DNA of 64,000 nucleotides. Source: Loripinus fragilis (Eukaryota; Mollusca; Bivalvia; Lucinida; Lucinidae). The notes beneath the pieces are model-generated. The model did not search any database and was not told where the DNA came from. It saw only the letters and a program-made list of their open reading frames with translations. The DNA is taken from the NCBI GenBank assembly GCA_964019695.1, contig OZ026519.1:28673213-28737212 (forward strand), written 5' to 3'. Shown one piece after another: positions 23,600-35,758 of this stretch (position 1 is its first letter; the number at the start of each line of letters is the position of its first letter). The position numbers were made by a program, and so were the translations under genes.

Positions 23600-24285
23600 C
23601 AACTACTGACGTCAAACAAAGCAATTACAATTAATTTGAAACAGTAAGACATTTCCCAGGGGTATCCGGTCAGTTGGACTACTGCTTTGATTAACCTTTG
23701 CATACGAATGATGCCAAGATTGGCCAAATCAAATCCTTTTCAACACTGGCAATTATTGTGCACAAACTTCGATTCTAAACAAGTGTGTATCTGAACTTAG
23801 AAAGGCAAGTGTACACAACGAAAAATAGTTTATTATCCTGTAAAAGTTAACATACTTTTATGGGCATGCTTGCGTTTGCTAAATACAATATCAGATAACA
23901 AAATGCCAGTTTCATCTGTTGCAAAATTTACTTTTTTGTAGTTACGTATAGTACGGTATACATGGCATACAAATGGAACATCTATATATGACTCATTGGT
24001 AACAGGAACAAAGTTAATGCCTTTTATTCAGAAATGAACTTGCCTTACCGACAAAAAACTTCCTTGCTGAAATAGGCACGGGTTTTTGGTACTTATCGCA
24101 TATGCGTAAACACCCATGCTGAAGTATCCAGCAGGGTTAGGGGTTTAATTGTTGGTGTGAGCTTTCATCTACATACATGTAAATGTTCTGGGGCGAGCCT
24201 TTGCAGACTTGTCTGAGTATTCGCTGCTCACTGATATGATAAGTACCAAAATCCCGTGTACTTGTCGGGAATAGAAGAGCATATA
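23600..24285. other. Non-coding, nothing recognised
   Basis: AT-rich; no terminal repeats or protein resemblance seen. Confidence 0.4.
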
Positions 24286-24287
24286 TT

Positions 24288-24342
24288 TGTACAAACATAA
24301 TAAAACATTTGGGCTGCCCAAATGTTTTATTATGTTTGTACA
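24288..24342. repeat. Perfect 27-bp stem with 1-nt loop
   Basis: 'tgtacaaacataataaaaca' + 'tttgggc', a single T, then the exact reverse complement. A further 'gaatgtttgtaca' follows at 24345. Probably the core of a foldback MITE; outer arms are not clear. Confidence 0.95.
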
Positions 24343-24399
24343 CGAATGTTTGTACAACTGTAAAGTAAAGGGATGTCAGTTTATCTTTCTAAAATTTGT

Positions 24400-26050
24400 C
24401 AGTTCCTTGGCTGACTTTTACGATGCATATATCAAACAGCAGTGATTATGATGGGACGCCGTGTCTCGCTGAATGGCAACCTGGTCTACACTGTTTGCTG
24501 AAATCTCATTTATTAAACGCTATGTCCATTTTGCTGAAACTAAAGTGGGGATGTGGAACTAATCTTTTAATAAGGAGTCATCGCATTCGGGGTGTGTCAT
24601 TTTTTGCGTGTTCTTATATATACCATTACACCGTTTTTGTTTTGCAAACGTCAGTACAGATACCATAAAGATATATGGACATGAACTCGAGAAAACCCGA
24701 CTTTTTTGCGTGCGAAAAACAAAGGCGCTAAACAGTTTACGCTTCAGTGCAGTCTGAGCAGCGCATTTGGTATTCGCTATCTGGAAAGTTTGGTTATTAA
24801 ACATTCTCTGCCATGCACAATTTCAATATGCTAGTTTCTCTCTGTAGCAGAGCAGGTTGGTTTCGCGTCTTACTCACTCGGAAACCCCAAAGACAGATTT
24901 CCTCGGCCCATATAAGCAATTGCTTTATTAGAGGCAGAACATTTCGCGGATGCGAAGGCTTGTCTTTACATTTCTTGTTTGCATGCAGCAGAATTAGGTT
25001 TTTTCGCGACGAGGCGTAGTACACGCAGTGCAAATCCTATCTCATTTCCGATCAAACTCTCTAACAACATCACATTGTATTGTTAGAAATGATCACTAAA
25101 TCATTTCTCAATATTAATTAAAACTTATATTTTATCAATACGTGTGTTTGTTTAGTAGCAAATCCCATTTGGGCTCCTGGCATATTATAATTGGATGTAA
25201 TGACTTCAAGCCCTTTAACGTCTGAAAGCAAACATGGGATTAAATTCCCTCTAAAGAGCTAAAGCGGACGGCTTAGTTAAACGCTGCTGGAGCGGTTTCC
25301 CTTTTAGCGGAACATAAAAGACTAATAGTTCCAATCAATGACAGGCACGATGCGTATCGAAGGAAAAGGACACCAGATAAAAAAATAACTGAGATGGCAC
25401 AGGACAGCAACTGCTTGCATATGTAGATTGCACCAGGCCCAATAAGGTCCAGTTCCAGAATTCAATATTTTCCGTTGCATCTCAGTTTAAATAATCATTG
25501 ACATCCATTTTAGGGCGACACAACGCCAATGAAATACTTGGCTGACATTGAAGACCAGAATCGGTGTGCCAAATTGCATGACGAGTATCACTGTCTATAC
25601 TGTACATTAATTATGAATCAACGATTTAGTTATTTCACACACACACACATATGTATAGTTAATATTTGACTTTCATGTCAAACCATAAAAAGGCAGCACC
25701 GATGCATTGGAGCTCTGTAAAGATACGTTTAAGGTAAACCAAATGACATGACAGATGCATGTAAGCTGCTATCTCTTTCAGCGTAAACTTACACTCAGTA
25801 CTTCCTTCTTCTTCAACTTGAGGCCAACTTCTGTCCACTGCTATTAAACATTTCTTACATGTTACATGTATTGTTGTGATTATTCTTTGGATTAATACGT
25901 TTGCACAGAACATACATGTAGCTTTAAAAACAGTTGAAAGGTAAAATCATGAGCAGTGGCAGTTCAGCTGCCACCTTTGGTGTTAAGAAACATTTATATT
26001 GTACAATTTATATGACATTGGTTGTATCATGATCGCAAGCCTTGTTACTT
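24400..26050. other. Non-coding, nothing recognised
   Basis: Contains a short (CA)n run at 25637-25650 and a fragment 'ggtctacactgtttgctg' (24484) of the foldback MITE family. No gene supported. Confidence 0.4.
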
Positions 26051-26052
26051 AT

Positions 26053-26210
26053 CCAGCAAGGCCTCGAGGTTATAAAACTTGAGTACAGTCTAAAACTCAA
26101 AATAAAGCTCAATAATTGGCTGCTTGCGGACACGTGTCCGCAAGCAGCCAATCGTTGCGCTTTATTTTGAGTTTGAGAATGAACTCAAGATTTATAACCT
26201 CGATGCCTGG
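26053..26210. mobile_element. MITE, CCAGGCCTCGAGGTTATAAAAC family, copy 2, with perfect 38-bp palindrome
   Basis: Left 'aaggcctcgaggttataaaa' and right inverted 'ccaggcatcgaggttataaa' frame the element. The core 26115-26152 ('attggctgcttgcggacac' facing its exact reverse complement with no loop) is flanked by further pairing arms ('ctcaaaataaagc'). Confidence 0.85.
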
Positions 26211-26415
26211 TTTTGAGCAACGTCATGAGACATTTGTAGGTACGGATCAACATACATACGTGCTTACTAGTAGTTTTGAAAATAGTTGTTTGCTACATCA
26301 TGCTAGTCCCGGTAAATGAGCACGCTGGTTTGAGACTTACAATGTAGTTTATACCACCTTTACCAACTTTAGCATGAAATATCTCGTGATATGCAAGGTC
26401 TATACTGATGTGGGT

Positions 26416-26534
26416 GGTATAAAATAGTTATACCATGGGTTGTCCGCCTGTACGTAAGATAATCCACTCGCTAAAGCTCGTGGATTATCTCCACGTACAG
26501 GCGGACAACCCATGGTATAACTATTACATATACC
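26416..26534. repeat. Near-perfect hairpin with about 50-bp arms
   Basis: The arm 'tagttataccatgggttgtc' + 'cgcctgtacgt' + 'agataatccac' pairs with 'gtggattatct' + 'acgtacaggcggacaaccca' + 'tggtataacta'. The loop is about 'tcgctaaagctc'. It may extend to 'taccacctttacc' at 26352. Foldback MITE, family not otherwise seen here. Confidence 0.9.
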
Positions 26535-27574
26535 AAAGAGATGTTTTCTCTCGCCATGCTTCATTTGTTTTACGAGGAGCCTGCTAATGGCTCATAGACA
26601 ACATACTCGCTCAATAAAAGGTACAATGATGTTGCTTGTCTCACAGTGGATGCTTTTATGACGGGATGAATAAGCATTGATACGAAATGGAACTGTCAAA
26701 ACAATCATTGTCACATCATATAATACAATTACTTTCATCGATTTAATATTATCGATGTCTACGACTGTTAAGCCGCTGATAAGTCAATCAGGACGCTGAT
26801 AAAATGACCAATTATCCAGATGAGTCAAGATAGGGACTAATATCATCGTTGTTCCACAGACGGTTTGCTATTAGACATTTTTCAGTTACCGTGGACCTTA
26901 GGATTTGTATGGTGTAGCACACCTTAGACTTACGTTATTCAAGAGGGGCTATCTCAGCAGTGTAATTCAGAAACTTTTAACAACTTCATTAGTTGTAACT
27001 TGCAACTCGGTTAATTTCTTGCTAGGAAATCATATGAAGTGCTTTAATAAAGTCATCTTCAGCAAACTAATATTTTCTTTTAAACTGCTGATGTATTGTA
27101 GTCGTGAAAATGTTGCATGGTTTTAATGTCTGCTGATTATATTAAAATGCATTCTGGACTAATTTTATGATGGAAGTAAACATATTGAATCCAGAACAGA
27201 CTGCAACTCAAGCAAAGGTTTGGATCTGTTAGAGAGAAAGATTTCAAACTCCACTTTTGCACTAGAAACCGAAATTATATTCAATATATTGAGTCTGACT
27301 GCAGAAATAAAGGTGAATCATTTTCACTTACACACTCTTATTGGGATGCTTGATTGGACCTTTAGTGCAAGAGGACTCAGTTTGGAATTTTGGTCTGATT
27401 GACGTAGAAATTCATATGGAGCATTCTGATATACGTAGAAGGCTTCCATGCGGGCTGGACCTTTCTTGTACTTCAACAACAGCAGAATCTAGGGCGACGA
27501 TTTGGTACCAGTAAAATGCATTTAAGGCCCCCAGTGGCTTAGACTGCTGTCCATTCTGAGGTGGTTGTTCAGTT

Positions 27575-27820
27575 GTTGTTGACTTTGTGTTTATTGTTAC
27601 TCGCATAGTGTCTGTAATTGTTCTATCTTTTGTTGTATGTTACTTTTATTTCCATTCTAGTTTAGCAATCATCTCGATGGGGAAGAGAAAACTGGTTGCT
27701 TTGCTTAGTTTGTCTTCCTGTTGTTTTGATGGTTGTGTGGCTCTTCCTCACGGTGCCATGGGTTTGCCTGCTGCTTGTGATTGTGGTATTTCCTGATCAA
27801 ACTCACTTACTATTTTCTAG
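27575..27820 (+). repeat. Dispersed ~240-bp repeat ('gcaatcatcttgatggggaagag'), inside transposon copy 1
   Basis: Shares 'gtctgtaattgttctat', 'tccattctagtttagcaatc', 'atggggaagaga', 'ctggttgctttgctt', 'gtggctcttcctcacggtgcc' and 'gtggtatttcctgatca.ac' with 35922-36112 and 41500-41745, and more weakly with 58000-58300. The ends are not sharply defined; SINE-like by size and dispersal. A 69-codon frame inside is not a gene. Confidence 0.7.
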
Positions 27821-28521
27821 GTAGTGAATACACTTTATACCTTCTTTACATTAACCACAAGACTGGTGACCTTGAAACATGATTTACATCATTGAATAGT
27901 AAGTGAGTATGAGCTGGAAATGCACCTGACCAGGTCCCATACTGTTATGGAATGTGATCATGAAATAATTTTGCAATAACTAAGTCAGGTTGCAATTATT
28001 GTTTACCTATTTAGTATGCAGGCAGAGGTGCAATAGATATTGAAACATATCAAGCGAAATTTTAGTTTGTAGGCCTGGGTCCAACCCTTTTGTGTGGACT
28101 TAGCGGTGGGGCGATGGCCAACAATAAACTTTTCACAATATGGTATATGCAGCAGCATGGTAGCAAATAGTTTGCCAGAAGACACACACTCTACCCTTGC
28201 ATTGAGCTACATTATATCAAGGCTTCATTAGAGCTCTACTCCTAGGAAATGTTTATCGATCAAAACTGAGTTCTGCTGGTACAAGAAGGGTTGTTAGGCA
28301 TGTGCATGAAGTGCTGTTAAGCTGCTTAGTCAGGCTTGTCATGAAAAACTGTGGTTCCACCCCAACCCACTTTACCAAATTAATAGCATGAGGTAAAAGC
28401 AATACTTATTGTCTTTTGGTATTTTACTCCTTCTGAATTGAAGATAAGGAGCTAGATATGATAGGATGCAGCTTAATCACATACGTGATTTGTCCCGTCT
28501 GCCTTCCTGCCTGTCCCTCCT

Positions 28522-31500
28522 TAGTAGAGGAGCCAGGGTCCAAAAATGTCAAAAATAAGCATTTAGGTATGCCCCCTTTTTAGCAGAATTTTAACTTGTT
28601 TTATCCTTTAGTACATTGTGTAGGCAGTATGAAACCAGATATTGCACCCAAATTAAGTCTTGCAAACATACCTGTAACAGTGTGTTTAATACGTTACCCC
28701 TCATTTTCTTAAAAACAAAAATATGTAATTAAGTCTTTTTAGGTAGAAGTTGAAATGTTTAAATGTACAAAACATTTATGCAATCTGTAAGAACATGCTA
28801 TTCTCTACACATATTGATGTTTTTAAAAGTTGTTTGGGTCCATTATAATGTCATTTACGTTACATTTCCAACTATACCCTTAAAATTATTGATATTTTGT
28901 TAAAAAGTTTCATTTGACAAAATTTTCCATATGTGTTTAACTTTATGATAACATGTATTTAAAAGAGCATTAACTGACCATTTCAAAACTGCAAACAGGT
29001 ACGTTCCAACATAAATACTTTGTCAGTTATAAGCTGGTTAACTTGATGACCATAGATAAAACTTTATATAGTTTAGAACCTCTTAAGTTTGAAAATAAAC
29101 ATGCATTTCTTTTCTGTTAGCTTTTAAACACCTTATGATAATTGTTTTGATATCACCGACTTCAGAGTAATACTGAACAACATTTCTGAGGTAAAATATC
29201 ATTTTGTTGTTCGATTTTCAATATGTAACGTATAAAACAAAGTTGAAGACAATAAATATTGCTTAATAGCTTAAATTATACATCACTGGAAAGTTTATTT
29301 CATTAAAAGGGGGGGGGGACTGTATTTGATAGACATAAAAAGAGCATTTGTTCCAAAAGAAGTTATCAGTGCTAATTAGGAGACTTTGTATATTGTTGTA
29401 AATTTTCCTTTTAAGAAATGGTATACTTTTTGACTTAAAACAAAACACATTGTTTGCTATTTTTTCTATGCTATGTTATGCAATTTATAAACTTATAAAA
29501 TGATAAGTCTAATGCAACATCTCAACTAGGATACATTCCTTAAGCTTGTTCAGTCAAATTTGCCAAAGTAACATATATAACTAAAAAAAACGAAATATAT
29601 ATCATGAGTATATATTTGTTTTAACCGTTTTCCATATAAAACTGAGCCTGAAAACCTAAAACAAATTTAGATATTTGCACATTTTTTCTTTTAATTGAAC
29701 TTGGACAAAACAATCTAATAAGCTATTCAGAAGCAGCCAAAGCTTTGTGTCAAACCTGTTCACACTCATCACAATATATAAAGTAGTAAATAACATATCT
29801 GCTCTATCAAATCAGATTCATTTATGATAAAATATTTAAGTATTTCTGAAATGATGTGTGGATGTTGGAAACTTTGTTTGTTGTTGTTCCTATTGGTTGT
29901 GGGAGTTTTGTATCGGGCCTTTGTTCTCTAATTTGTTTCTAGTTCAGCAATCATCTTCACAAGGAAGAGAGCTGGTTGCTCCGCTTTAAATATATTGTAT
30001 ATATCTGTGTTTCGTGTCCATTCCTTAAGGTGCAATGGGTCAGTCAGGAGTCTGTGATTGTGACATTTCCTAGTCATGTTCACTTATAGAAAGAAGACGT
30101 TTGCTGGCAATCTAGACAGCATCACTCCTTTATGAATATATAGAATAAAATGTTGTTTACGTTACATTAAATTTAAGGAAAAATGAGTGTTTGTTATCAT
30201 TTATTCTTTAAGAGAGTGGCTCTGTTATGCAAATTGTTTAAACCACATCTATTTATGAATATATCAAAACTCAGAAGGTGACTTTTGAATTTATTCTAGC
30301 TATGAACTTTAATTTTGGCACATTTATAAAATGGCTTTCATTGTTTGATTAATGAAACTGATAGTCCTTTTAACTTAACACTACTAATCATTTGTCAATG
30401 CAATGCAAACTTTAAAACTGAATGGGTTATTCAAAATGAATTATTGGTGTTGAAATTAGGGAAATCATCCATAAGGATGGGTTTTACATGGCAAAACAGT
30501 GATCATATCCAAGAAATCTAGATATCCTCAGTTGTAATTTACCATACCAAATTTACTTTATAAAATTTCAACAGAGAGAAAATGTTTAAGCGAAATTTAA
30601 CTAAGACACATTAAAATTACCGTTTAAAAGATTATTTGCGTTAATCAGAATGTTGATAGGAATAGCAATATCTTAGAGTAAAAATAGCAGTCATAAGATC
30701 AAACTTAGTTTTAGCAATTAGCTGATGTTAAGTTCTATCATTGGACCCAATTTGAAACAAACTGTTGCAGGAATCCTGTCAGTTGATTCCTTTTATGTGC
30801 CTTAAATAATAGATAAGTTGTAAACACATCAGGGTATAGAGACAAAAAGACATACATTAAACTATCTACTGTGCTAATAAAATAATAATTATATGGACAA
30901 AAGAGAAGGCACAATAGTTAGTATCATTACTTATACAAAAAATAGATTTACATGTTATGCTAAGAAAGTATGCATAAATTTAACAAATAGTTTGTATGCA
31001 TGTTTAATTTATCTGTCGCTCTTTTTTATCAATCATCTGCATAAGAAATTGTATTTCTTTCGATTCGTAAAAGTATCATGATACATCTCAGATAGTGATA
31101 ACATTGTCTCTATTGCCAATTGCACTATATGTAAGTATGATACAGCATAGTATTTGTTGAGTATACTATCTGAAAGAATTCTTTGAAAGTAGCATAAGTA
31201 TGGATTTTGTTTCTATTACATGAACTATCAATATACCATAAATATAGCATCTTTTAACAAGTTGGTACATGTTTTATGGGTATAAATTAGTTAATTTTAA
31301 GGACTGAATGACGGTTGGTATAATTGCTTATTGTGAGGGTAAAAAATAAACAGTGTCCTGCTGAATAAAACCAACATTAAAGCAGATTCTATCACGTATG
31401 CTGATAAGCTATATAGCTAAAAAGCAAACATCTGCAGTCATTCTGGAATATATGATCAATCAAGTCCTATTCTAGAAAGCTATTTGTTCAAGGTCCTGAT

Positions 31501-33085
31501 TATCTAAGTCTAATCATTTAGAAATGTCTACAATACTAACAATGCATGGGAGCTTTTCCAACTTATTAACAGACATGTGTCTGTTTCTAAGTTTTAAATT
31601 GGTAATTTAGAATAAATACTGTCCTCTTTCATTGCTTCACAAACGTGTAGAACCAGGCAACACAATGATTAAAGTAATGATCTTTATATCTTTGTTATAT
31701 ACGTTACCAACATAAATAATACTCTTTTTCCAAAGCCGAAACGCTGTAGATACTAAAATATTATAACCCCAAGGATAGCTAAGGCAGGTGCAAAATCAGA
31801 GACAGAAATCATCACGATTTCCACAAGCTTCAGTTTTGTTTCATGTGACACTGATGAAGGTATCTTTTATGTTTCACTTCTTGATTTGGACTTCTGCTTG
31901 GAATATCTTATATTTTTTTTAGAGTTTTACGGTATATTTTGTGCCTTATTGTTTAAAATATAGCTGCTGTAATGAATAACTGTTTATAAATGCATATATT
32001 TGATGGCTTTTACAATGCGTGATGGATCTGACTATGTTACTACATGCTTTTTATTTATTCATTGAGCTGTTGGTGGCGAAAGAAAATGTCTTGTATATGT
32101 CATTTAACACCATTTAATACATAAAAGGAAGCAAATACATCGTAGTGGCACAGATTTTAAAGAATCATTTAAGCTTTTTGAAACAATTGAGTTATGAATA
32201 ATAAAAAAGTATCAATTATCCTATTTGCATGATTCCTAAAACATATACTTTATGGCATTTATGTGCTTTATTTTCAAGTTTTCCCCTTTAAACCAAATAT
32301 GATTTTGTTGATGTTGACTCTGATTCATATAAAATGTTTAAAAGTACAATATGTTAAAACCTGATTTTGAGCACTAAGATGGTAGTCAATTTCATTTTCA
32401 CCTACTAGCTGTTTGAACGCATATACACATAACATTGCACAAAAATATCGTTTTAAAAGAAAGTAACGTATATAACAGAACTTCTAGGTGCCTAAACTAT
32501 TATTATTATTCTGCTATTAAGCTGCATCTAATTAAGATATAAATCATAACGATATGTAAGAAAACGATGCAAATGATAATAACACTATACTAGGAGTTTC
32601 CTTATCATCTAATGGTAACGTATTAGACTTGGCTATTGCGTGGTTAATGCACATGTTCATCAAAAGCTAACAGACATTTTATGATATTTAAAGTAGCTAA
32701 GAAAATCTTAATGTACAAAAATCTCCTTCCACAAGTCTTTTGGCAGCGTATATAACAATTACGTAAGCGTAAGTCATTTAAACTTATTGTCAGTTTGGCG
32801 CTTTTAATTGAGTTACTGTAAAGCAATATGCAGATAGTAGGAAATGTGACCTATCTGGTCTAAATAACTTTTCTTTTCAGTAATGTAGCGTATAGCCTAC
32901 TACATGAAGCCTGCATGAGGGTAGCTATGGTTACCCCATAAATAAACATCTTTTGCAAGACTTAAAATTTGTGCAATATCTGTTTTCACACTTCTGAAAC
33001 ATCATACTAACACATGATATAGTCTAAAATTCTGCTACTTTCCGGCCACTTTTTTTCAATTTTTGAATCTCTGGCTCCCCTACTA
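28522..33085. mobile_element. Nested 4.56-kb non-autonomous TIR element (copy in transposon 1)
   Basis: The left end TAGTAGAGGAGCCAGGGTCC and the right end, reverse-complemented, TAGTAGGGGAGCCAGAGATT begin imperfect inverted repeats of about 170 bp. These share 'TAGCAGAATTTT', 'CAGATATTGCAC' and 'TTAAGTCTTGCAAA'. CCT lies directly outside each end (28519-28521 and 33086-33088), like a 3-bp target duplication. The inside is AT-rich with only tiny open frames, plus the TACGTTAC motif at about 28692, 28857, 29225 (inverted), 30159, 31700, 32463 (inverted) and 32612 (inverted). It is present at the same place in the second large copy, so it inserted before the large element moved. Superfamily unknown. 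Confidence 0.85.
29875..30080 (+). repeat. Dispersed repeat copy ('gttgttcctattggttgtgg')
   Basis: Has 'ttgttgttcctattggttgt' + 'gggagtttt', then 'cagcaatcatcttcacaagg' + 'aagagagctggttgct', and ends 'gtgattgtgacatttcctag'. Diverged member of the 27575/41500 family, nested within the 4.56-kb element. Confidence 0.6.
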
Positions 33086-33479
33086 CCTGTAGTCATTTAT
33101 GATATTTGATTATTTATGATCAATACCATGAACAGTCAATATCATATAAAGTTCACCCAAATCGACTCAACAATTATCTATATGCATGCGGGGTAATTTT
33201 GCATGCCTATTCATTGTCAGCAGTTTCTTTTATCTTTCCTTTTATTTAAATTAACTCATTAAAAAAGATCCTTGGGGAATACCATGAAAGTGCTAAACAA
33301 TTTGGATTTGGATGAAGCCCAATATTTTGTGGGGCCTGATCATGTTCCAATTGCAAATTGTTTGCAAATGTGGCTGATCAATAGATAACAACAGTCGACA
33401 CTAGTGGGAAAAAAGTTACAAGTATAATGACACTTGAATTACTAGAATCGCCTGACTATATTCACTTTTGGTGTATTTA

Positions 33480-33694
33480 CAGGGGCGGATCCAGGATTTC
33501 TGGAAAGGGTGTTCATATGTATAAAGGCACGGGTTCGCTTTTCTGATTTCATCTCATCTTTCTTAAATATCCCATGAAAATGAAATAATTTGGTCACTGA
33601 GAGCAAATTATTTCATTTCCATATGATATTTAAAAACGGGGGGGGGGGGGGGGTTCGAGTGAACCGCCTGAACCCCCACTGGATTCCGCCACTG
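33480..33694. mobile_element. hAT-like MITE, copy 2 (inside transposon 1)
   Basis: Left CAGGGGCGGATCCAGG and right inverted CAGTGGCGGAATCCAG; ATTTA on both sides (33475-33479 and 33695-33699). The interior has the same 'tgaaataatttggtc' palindrome as 87-295, and a 16-G run at 33638-33653 that is 24 G in the second large copy. Confidence 0.85.
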
Positions 33695-35284
33695 ATTTAA
33701 CTTAAAATTAGCAATTTCCCAGTATGCGTCATGGTTTTAGTTTAATGATGACGCCATTGAATAGTGTAACGATGCAAGTTTAAGGTTTAGCCATTCAATT
33801 GGATTTTTGGAAGTTTATTGTGTTTATGCTGCGTGTGTTCACAGCTCATTTTAGCCCTGTGAAATGCTGTAAAACCGCTTTCTGCAAAAGGGCAAAACCC
33901 CTGGCTTCATATATGGGGACTACTCAGAGTGGGAACTCTATAAAATGCCCCAGGAATGCGCCTGATACTTATATCTCAAGCATCAGCTTTCTGCTGCAAA
34001 TGAGCTCTCTCCCAATAAGTATAATATACCAGTCGGTTTTAACCACGCACCCAATCCCCTAACACGGCGGGGGTTAAGCAGGGAAAATGCACCATGTTTT
34101 AACTTTTTGCATTGTCCCCTTAGTGCGGGTAAAATGTGAGGCATTTGATATACAAAGGCAAATATGGCAGTATAAAATAAAACATGAAAGACAGTGGAGA
34201 AAACTGTCATGCATGTTTTAACAAAGTCAAAGTCCCCGCTGTTCTCCGGTTAGAAATGAGTGGTGCATAAATTCAAGTCCTCTAAAGGGTCAAGGGGGAA
34301 CCCAAATTGCCTAGTAGCTCAGTACATGAATGATCAAAACAAGATACGGACGTTTATGCTTGAATTCCATGCCCGCTCCATATCTCCTTTGCATTCGAAT
34401 GATTTTCAATTACTGTGTTCCAGCTATATTGGCTTGCACATGTTGCGAACGCCTTATGCGTTTCCACTGTCCATTTACCTGAGCTTGATGAAATATTGAC
34501 GCCAAAAAATAATCATATTGGACGCAAAAAACATCGAATTTACCTACTCGCAAGTTACAACAAGTGAATGCATACATGTATGGAACAAGTCATAACTTTA
34601 TAAAAGATATTCGGCTGCATTTCAATTGTGTAATATATTTTTCGGTACATGTTTTTTACACTTGCAAACTGGTGAAATGACATCACGCGACATTTCATTA
34701 GGGTATGCACTGTTTATTAGGTAAAAAAAGATCTCAGGGCAAAAAATATTATATTTAGTAGCAGACGAAAAAGATTGATTCCAGTTACTGCTGACATCGC
34801 CCCTCTTAAATACAGTCCAAAGTAAGTCTCCGTTGACGGACAAATCGTAATGTAATGTGCAACTGAAAAATGTCTATTGGCAGGTTATTTAACCCTTTGA
34901 AGACTGGGTGTTCCTAAATGTAGTACTTTTATAAAGAGTGACGAAGACCCAAATGAAATATCGCTGAAAACATCCAGTTTTCAGGGGGAAAATCAAGCCT
35001 GTTTTGCCATTGGGAGGTATACTGTCATAAGCGAAGCTACCATATACACAAAAACGCATTTGCGTACACATTTGAACCAAAAACATGCAGTTCTGGAGTT
35101 TTTTTAAAGATACGCATACAAAATGTGAGTAAAAAAGCAATTCTAATGTGTCAAATTCCAATTTTGGTAAGGGTTATATATGATGACATTATCTACTCTA
35201 AGACCCCCTTTAAGAGTTTTAGCACCAATTAACGAAGTGTAAGAGGACCTGATTCATGTAAGATTTAGTATTGTCCAGCGTAAC

Positions 35285-35390
35285 CGAGAATGTGCTTAAC
35301 ACGGCAAATAGCGCAGACCTAGATGAGATGCCGCGTTTTGCGACATTTCATCTGGGTCTACGGTATTTGTAAATGCTCTCTTTTAAAATT
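35285..35390. repeat. Foldback MITE fragment, 'gcagacccagatga' type
   Basis: The arms 'acggcaaatagcgcagacct' + 'agatgagatg' and 'catttcatctgggtctacgg' + 'tatttgtaa' pair around 'ccgcgttttgcg'. Related to 22889-23125. Confidence 0.6.
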
Positions 35391-35705
35391 TTATGAATAA
35401 ATCCATTAACCACGTTCCCACAATTGGGTACATTGAATTTTCGGCAAGCTACGCCCCTGCCTGTTACTTATAATGCAAGTGAATAAAGTTCTTGTCGATG
35501 GTATTCGTTTTTCTTGCCTTTGATCCTATTGCCTATGGTGCAGTTTAGTAACCATATCAAAGGGATAGAGCTTATCCTACATGGAACCTTAGAGGGTAAG
35601 CTCTGTCCCATAGATAACCATCGTTGAACGGACAAACAAGGGTTTTGACGTTCTATTTCGTTTGGTCTGGCTTAATGTTTTAGTTTAATCTTTCTTTTTT
35701 TTCAG

Positions 35706-35754
35706 GCGGCTTCTCAGCTTCTGTTCATGGTTGTCATATTTGGATTTGCCATAG
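35706..35754 (+). CDS. Candidate 49-nt exon encoding a hydrophobic membrane segment
   Basis: An excellent acceptor (a T-rich tract ending ttttttttcag) precedes 35706 and a consensus donor GTAAGT follows 35754. Read from the first base the segment gives AASQLLFMVVIFGFAI and leaves one base over. That base joins the two bases opening the segment at 38301 to make a valine codon. The result is a run of hydrophobic residues long enough for one transmembrane helix, or for an internal-Met signal anchor if translation starts at its ATG (codon 8). No upstream coding exon was identified, so this may be the first coding exon or follow one far upstream. Family unknown; splice sites and phase are the main support. 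Confidence 0.45.
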
Positions 35755-35758
35755 GTAA

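Larger units (their letters stand above)
26870..34878. mobile_element. 8.0-kb non-autonomous TIR transposon, copy 1 (with ATT flanks)
   Basis: The element proper is 26873-34875 (8003 bp), bounded by AGACATTTTTCAGTT and its exact reverse complement. Ungapped comparison of the two ends also matches at terminal positions 29-36 ('GATTTGT') and 69-92 ('AAGAGGGGC.AT.TCAGCAGT'), so the inverted repeats are about 90 bp with a perfect 15-bp tip. ATT occurs immediately outside both ends (26870-26872 and 34876-34878), consistent with a 3-bp target duplication. A second copy at 45719-53773 is nearly identical but has different flanks. The longest open frames are under 90 codons and none resembles a transposase. 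Superfamily unassigned: the termini are not CACTA, TTAA-flanked or hAT-like. It contains nested repeats at 27575-27820, 28522-33085, 29875-30080 and 33480-33694. Confidence 0.9.

Noticed and set aside
32595..32660. tRNA-like 'atctaatggtaacgtattag' inside the nested element
   Set aside because: The downstream half does not fold and lacks a B box; the match is to the TACGTTAC motif region.
26905..34843. Open frames of 60-87 codons conserved exactly between the two 8-kb copies
   Set aside because: Conservation reflects near identity of the whole transposon, not selection; none resembles a known protein and several lie in the terminal repeats.
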